From NCBI GenBank assembly GCA_902792555.1, contig CADAZW010000014.1, positions 1-33,842 on the forward strand: a stretch of DNA of 33,842 nt. Reading direction: 5' to 3'. This document shows, piece after piece, positions 30,763 through 33,842 of this stretch. The number at the start of each line of letters is the position of its first letter. Position 1 is the first letter of the stretch. Source of the stretch: an uncultured Bacteroidales bacterium (GTDB taxonomy: Bacteria; Bacteroidota; Bacteroidia; Bacteroidales; Bacteroidaceae). The position numbers and the translations under genes are program-made. The notes under the pieces are model-generated. The model did not search any database and was not told where the DNA came from. It saw only the letters and a program-made list of their open reading frames with translations.

Positions 30763-33498
30763 ATGCCTTTCCTCCTATCGTTACCGCCTAGTTTGGTGGA
30801 AACTTTCCACTCGCTCACCGGCAAGGATGCCGGCGAGTGGTTTTGTGCAGCAGATCCTGTAGGCAAAAGGCTGGGCTCGGGTGGTGGCACCGTGTGGCTG
30901 ATGAGGGAAGCCCAGAGCCCCGAAGCCCAAAGTCCCAAAGTCCTAAGCCCCGAAGCCCTCTCTAACTCCCCCTCAAGGGGAGAACTCTGGCGCCAGGGGC
31001 CCTCCCTTGAGGGGAGGGTTGGAGAGGGGCTCAGTGCTTTCATCATCATTCATGCCGGGGGATGCAGCCGGCGCATTCCGGCGTATGCTCCGAGCGGTAA
31101 GGTGCTCATTCCAATGCCCCCATGTAACGGCAAAAGGGGCCAGACGCTGCTTGACCTGCAGACGGGTCTCTTTGAGCGCATCATGAGGCAGGCCCCTGAG
31201 GGGCTGCATACGCTTATTGCCTCTGGCGATGTGCTGATTACTGCGCAGAGTGTGCCGCATATTCCTGATGCCGACGTGGTATGCCTCGGCATGGTGGAGA
31301 AGCCTGAGCTGATGCAGAACCACGGCGTCTTTGCCATCAGGCGCGACAAGCCGGAGAAGCTGGATTTTATGCTGCAGAAGCCTTCCGTTGCAAGGATGGG
31401 CGAGCTGGAGGACACCCACGAACTGCTGATGGATATCGGCTTGTGGCTGTTGAGCGACAGGGCCGTGGAGCGTCTGAAGACTCTGGCTTCAGATGCCGAG
31501 GGCAATATCTGCTTCTACGACCTGTACGGCACCTTCGGCCTTGGCCTCGGCGCCAACCCCGCTAAGTCCGAGCCGTTGCTGGCCGACCTTTCGGTGGCCA
31601 TCGTGCGGCTTGACGGGGGACGATTCCTTCACTACGGCACCAGCCGGGAGCTGCTCAGTTCCACGGCTGAGGTGATGGGAGAGGGCAGCGTGTTTGTCTT
31701 CAATTCCGTCTGCCATGCTCACATCAGCGAAGGGGCTGACAATATCTGGGTGGAAAATTCGCGACTCACTGCTGGCTGGACCCTAAGAGGGCGTAATATA
31801 GTTACGGGAGTGATAGCAGAGTCACAGAGTCACAAAGTCGCAGAGTCGCAGAGTCACAGAGTTGCAGAGGGGCCTCTGGTCCTGCAGGATGGACAGTGCG
31901 TTGATGTGGTGCCGGTGGGGGAGAGCGACTATGTGCTACGCCCCTACGGCTTTAACGATAAGTTTAGCGGCAGTGTGGCTGATGCCATGTATATGGAGCA
32001 GCCCATGGCCGGGTGGATGGCCAGGCGCGGCGTGAGCATTGCCGACTTTGCCTCCGCAGATGATATTCAGGATGCTGAGCTCTTCCCCGTGGTCAGCGAC
32101 ATGACCGCGATGGGCAGACTGCTGCATTGGTTCCTGGATGAAGAGCCTGACAAGGCCGTGACCGCCCTGTGGCGCAGCAGCCGCCGGCTGTCGGCCAACG
32201 CTCTCTCCGACCAGGCCGATATGCCGCGACTCTTCTGCCAGCGCAAGGCCCTGTATGAGCAGGCCCTGGCCGATGATATGCATGCTGCCATGAAAGACTC
32301 CTGCTCCGACAGGGCATTCTCGCTGCTGCGCGAAGGCCTGCTCAATGGGATAGTCACTGCCAAGAGCTTGCCGCGGCTTGACGTGATGCCCGACCAGGTG
32401 GTGTGTGCGCAGAGCCCGGTGAGGGCTGACGTGGCTGGCGGCTGGACCGACACTCCGCCTTACTCAGTCTATAATGGTGGCAGCGTGGTGAACTTTGCAT
32501 TCAATACTAACGGGCAGAGACCGCTGCACGTATATGTTAAGCCGTGCCCTGACAACTATGCCATAGTGTGCCATAGCGTGGACCTCGGAATGAGTGAGAC
32601 AATCAGCACATACGAGGACCTGGCCGCATACGACAGGGTAGGGTCGCCATTCTCCATCCCCAAGGCAGCATTGGCGCTGGCTGGTTTCCTGCCGCGCTTC
32701 TGCAAGGAGGAGTATGGCAGCCTGCGCCAGCAGCTGGAGGCCTTCGGCTGCGGATTCAGTATCACCACTGTAGCTGCCGTGCCCGCAGGCTCAGGCTTGG
32801 GCACCAGCAGCATACTTGCCGCCACGGTGCTGGGGGCTTTGTCAGACTTCTGTGCCCTGCACTGGACCGAGGCCGAGATATGCCGCCGCACTCTTGCGCT
32901 GGAGCAGTTGCTTACCACCGGCGGTGGCTGGCAGGACCAGTATGGCGGGGTGTATGGCGGAATAAAGATGCTTGCCGGCAACAAGGGCTTTGAGCAGGAT
33001 ATAGCCGTAAGCATGCTGCCCAGTGCGCTGTTTGGCGGTGATCAGGCAGGATGCCACCTGATGTACTACACCGGCATCACCCGTACCGCCAAGCATATAT
33101 TGGTGGACATCGTGAAAGGCATGTTCCTGCATGAGGAGGAGCGCATGGCCATACTCGGCGAGATGAAGCAGCACGCCCTTAATATGCAGCACGCCGTGGA
33201 GAGGGGCGACTTTGAGGGCTATGGCCGATTGGTGCGCCATTCGTGGGAGCTGAACTGCCGCCTTGACAGTGGCACCGACCCCGCCAAGGTGAGGGAGCTG
33301 TGCAGCCGCATTGATGACCTCTGCCTAGGCTATAAGTTGCTTGGGGCCGGAGGAGGCGGATATATGTATATGGTGGCCAAGGATGCCGAGGCCGCCCGGC
33401 GACTGCGCTGCGAGCTTACCGACAATCCGCTATGCGCCACCTCTCGCTTCGTGGATATGGAGATTGCAGACACCGGACTGACAATATCCCGGAGCTAG
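30763..33498 (+). CDS. fkp: bifunctional fucokinase/L-fucose-1-phosphate guanylyltransferase
   Basis: Fkp turns free L-fucose into GDP-fucose for fucosylated surface glycans. The 911-aa protein follows Bacteroides fragilis Fkp closely (from memory): N-terminal pyrophosphorylase with DPVGKRLGSGGGT, IHAGGCSRRIPAYAPSGK and LDFMLQKPS; C-terminal GHMP kinase with SPVRADVAGGWTDTPPYS, VPAGSGLGTSSILAATVLG (from residue 673), TTGGGWQDQYGG and LGAGGGGYMYMVAKD. Two in-frame blocks look foreign: residues 48-91 (SPEAQSPK..., then a palindromic element) and 353-368 (two ESQSH[KR]VA units). Both lie where surface loops are likely and leave the catalytic motifs intact. It is probably co-transcribed with the two genes upstream. 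Confidence 0.96.
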   Translation: MPFLLSLPPSLVETFHSLTGKDAGEWFCAADPVGKRLGSGGGTVWLMREAQSPEAQSPKVLSPEALSNSPSRGELWRQGPSLEGRVGEGLSAFIIIHAGGCSRRIPAYAPSGKVLIPMPPCNGKRGQTLLDLQTGLFERIMRQAPEGLHTLIASGDVLITAQSVPHIPDADVVCLGMVEKPELMQNHGVFAIRRDKPEKLDFMLQKPSVARMGELEDTHELLMDIGLWLLSDRAVERLKTLASDAEGNICFYDLYGTFGLGLGANPAKSEPLLADLSVAIVRLDGGRFLHYGTSRELLSSTAEVMGEGSVFVFNSVCHAHISEGADNIWVENSRLTAGWTLRGRNIVTGVIAESQSHKVAESQSHRVAEGPLVLQDGQCVDVVPVGESDYVLRPYGFNDKFSGSVADAMYMEQPMAGWMARRGVSIADFASADDIQDAELFPVVSDMTAMGRLLHWFLDEEPDKAVTALWRSSRRLSANALSDQADMPRLFCQRKALYEQALADDMHAAMKDSCSDRAFSLLREGLLNGIVTAKSLPRLDVMPDQVVCAQSPVRADVAGGWTDTPPYSVYNGGSVVNFAFNTNGQRPLHVYVKPCPDNYAIVCHSVDLGMSETISTYEDLAAYDRVGSPFSIPKAALALAGFLPRFCKEEYGSLRQQLEAFGCGFSITTVAAVPAGSGLGTSSILAATVLGALSDFCALHWTEAEICRRTLALEQLLTTGGGWQDQYGGVYGGIKMLAGNKGFEQDIAVSMLPSALFGGDQAGCHLMYYTGITRTAKHILVDIVKGMFLHEEERMAILGEMKQHALNMQHAVERGDFEGYGRLVRHSWELNCRLDSGTDPAKVRELCSRIDDLCLGYKLLGAGGGGYMYMVAKDAEAARRLRCELTDNPLCATSRFVDMEIADTGLTISRS
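30904..31035. repeat. repeat block inserted in frame in fkp (residues 48-91)
   Basis: The block starts with short repeats of the type AGCCCCGAAGCCC/AAAGTCCC and continues into a large imperfect palindrome: an arm at 30955-30983 (core CTCCCCCTCAAGGGGAG) and its inverted partner at 31001-31030 (core CTCCCTTGAGGGGAGG). Each arm is itself a hairpin. Such elements normally sit between genes in Bacteroidota. Here it is read through in frame. Confidence 0.8.
31819..31866. repeat. second repeat block in fkp, two 24-bp units (residues 353-368)
   Basis: Six 8-bp words of type GAGTCACA form two 24-bp units, 31819-31842 and 31843-31866, that encode ESQSHKVA and ESQSHRVA. Three 8-bp words equal eight codons, so the frame is kept. 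Confidence 0.88.
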
Positions 33499-33528
33499 GG
33501 AGAAAAGGAAAGAATAGCTTAGACAGAG

Positions 33529-33573
33529 CCAATAGTGCCTATAGTTCCTATAGTATCTATAGTTCCTATAAAA
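33529..33573. repeat. 9-bp tandem spacer repeat after fkp (5 units)
   Basis: Five 9-bp units of form CCTATAGTN (33529, 33538, 33547, 33556, 33565) fill most of the gap between fkp and the next gene. Confidence 0.85.
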
Positions 33574-33582
33574 AATAAAAAG

Positions 33583-33819
33583 ATGATTAAGCAAGACCCG
33601 CTACAACTGCTCGCCGATCTTACCCTGCGCCTGCAGGAGGACCCCGACAATGCCGACCTGCTGATGCAGCGCGGACAACTGCGTTACCAGATGGGTGACA
33701 AGAATGGCTCATGGCAGGACTTGCAGCGAGCCCTGGAGCTTAAGCCTGCGCTGATGGCCTCTATCACTGGCGAGGCCAAGACGCCGGAGCGGAAAGTGTT
33801 TAAAATGCCCAAGAATTGA
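33583..33819 (+). CDS. small TPR-like protein
   Basis: I take the ATG at 33583, giving 78 aa; the in-frame ATG at 33535 would translate the 9-bp spacer repeat (IVPIVSIVPI) and is unlikely. Residues ~20-55 (DPDNADLLMQRGQLRYQMGDKNGSWQDLQRALELKP) match one tetratricopeptide repeat pair of helices with the usual G-Y-G-A-like positions. The tail is basic (TPERKVFKMPKN). Such small single-TPR proteins usually mediate protein contacts; no partner is visible except fkp upstream. Confidence 0.75.
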   Translation: MIKQDPLQLLADLTLRLQEDPDNADLLMQRGQLRYQMGDKNGSWQDLQRALELKPALMASITGEAKTPERKVFKMPKN

Positions 33820-33842
33820 TAATTGTAAAATTTTAAAGATAT

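Noticed and set aside
30763-33498. fkp as a pseudogene because of the odd low-complexity blocks
   Set aside because: The frame is open through both blocks, all catalytic motifs of both domains are intact and the total length is within the usual range.

Overview
The window looks like a chromosomal segment of a Bacteroidales bacterium, most likely Prevotellaceae or a close relative. The clues are promoter boxes of the Bacteroidota type (TAnnTTTG with TTG about 20 bp upstream), a complex I operon with fused nuoCD and no nuoE/F/G, a bifunctional fucokinase/GDP-fucose pyrophosphorylase (Fkp), a fused DAHP synthase-chorismate mutase, dockerin- and cohesin-like secreted proteins with a sorting-type C-terminus, and gene gaps packed with short tandem repeats. 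I see no phage, insertion sequence, rRNA, tRNA or CRISPR array.

Layout: (1) 1-1060: edge of a 21-bp tandem array, a small unknown gene and a GNAT acetyltransferase. (2) 1188-5749, plus strand: clpB, a ribosomal L25/Ctc protein, pth and an S4-domain RNA-binding protein. (3) 6002-7951: an AAA ATPase plus a DUF4435 (TOPRIM-like) protein from one promoter, with the architecture of two-gene defence systems such as PARIS/OLD. (4) 7973-15305, minus strand: an aromatic amino acid operon read leader peptide, prephenate dehydratase, aminotransferase, DAHP synthase-chorismate mutase, prephenate dehydrogenase, threonine aldolase, then a cohesin-like and a dockerin/FISUMP-like secreted protein. Its 5' leader holds a textbook attenuator: a 20-residue peptide containing FFGFYYYYF, a 13-bp terminator hairpin, and a perfectly complementary 12-nt antiterminator arm over the peptide's stop codon. 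(5) 15440-17049: a CDP-alcohol phosphotransferase overlapping an IspD/TarI-type cytidylyltransferase. (6) 17050-18138: stacked tandem repeats in front of an HU-like/winged-helix fusion gene. (7) 18172-18870: a DUF2461 protein. (8) 19131-29477: nuoA-B-CD-H-I-J-K-L-M-N, closed by a terminator. (9) 29478-33842: a second 21-bp array, a zeta-toxin-like kinase with a small partner gene, fkp, and a small TPR-like protein.

Three themes stand out. The first is the Phe/Tyr attenuator. The second is a family of 21-bp-period arrays (positions 4-66, 17147-17335, 29652-29863) in intergenic DNA, two of them lying between a terminator and the next promoter. The third is the intrusion of spacer-type repeats into coding sequence: two in-frame blocks in fkp and one in the cohesin-like gene. 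The ATPase/DUF4435 pair and the zeta-like kinase pair are the best candidates for defence or toxin-antitoxin roles. All calls were made by reading the sequence, with family knowledge from memory and no database search.
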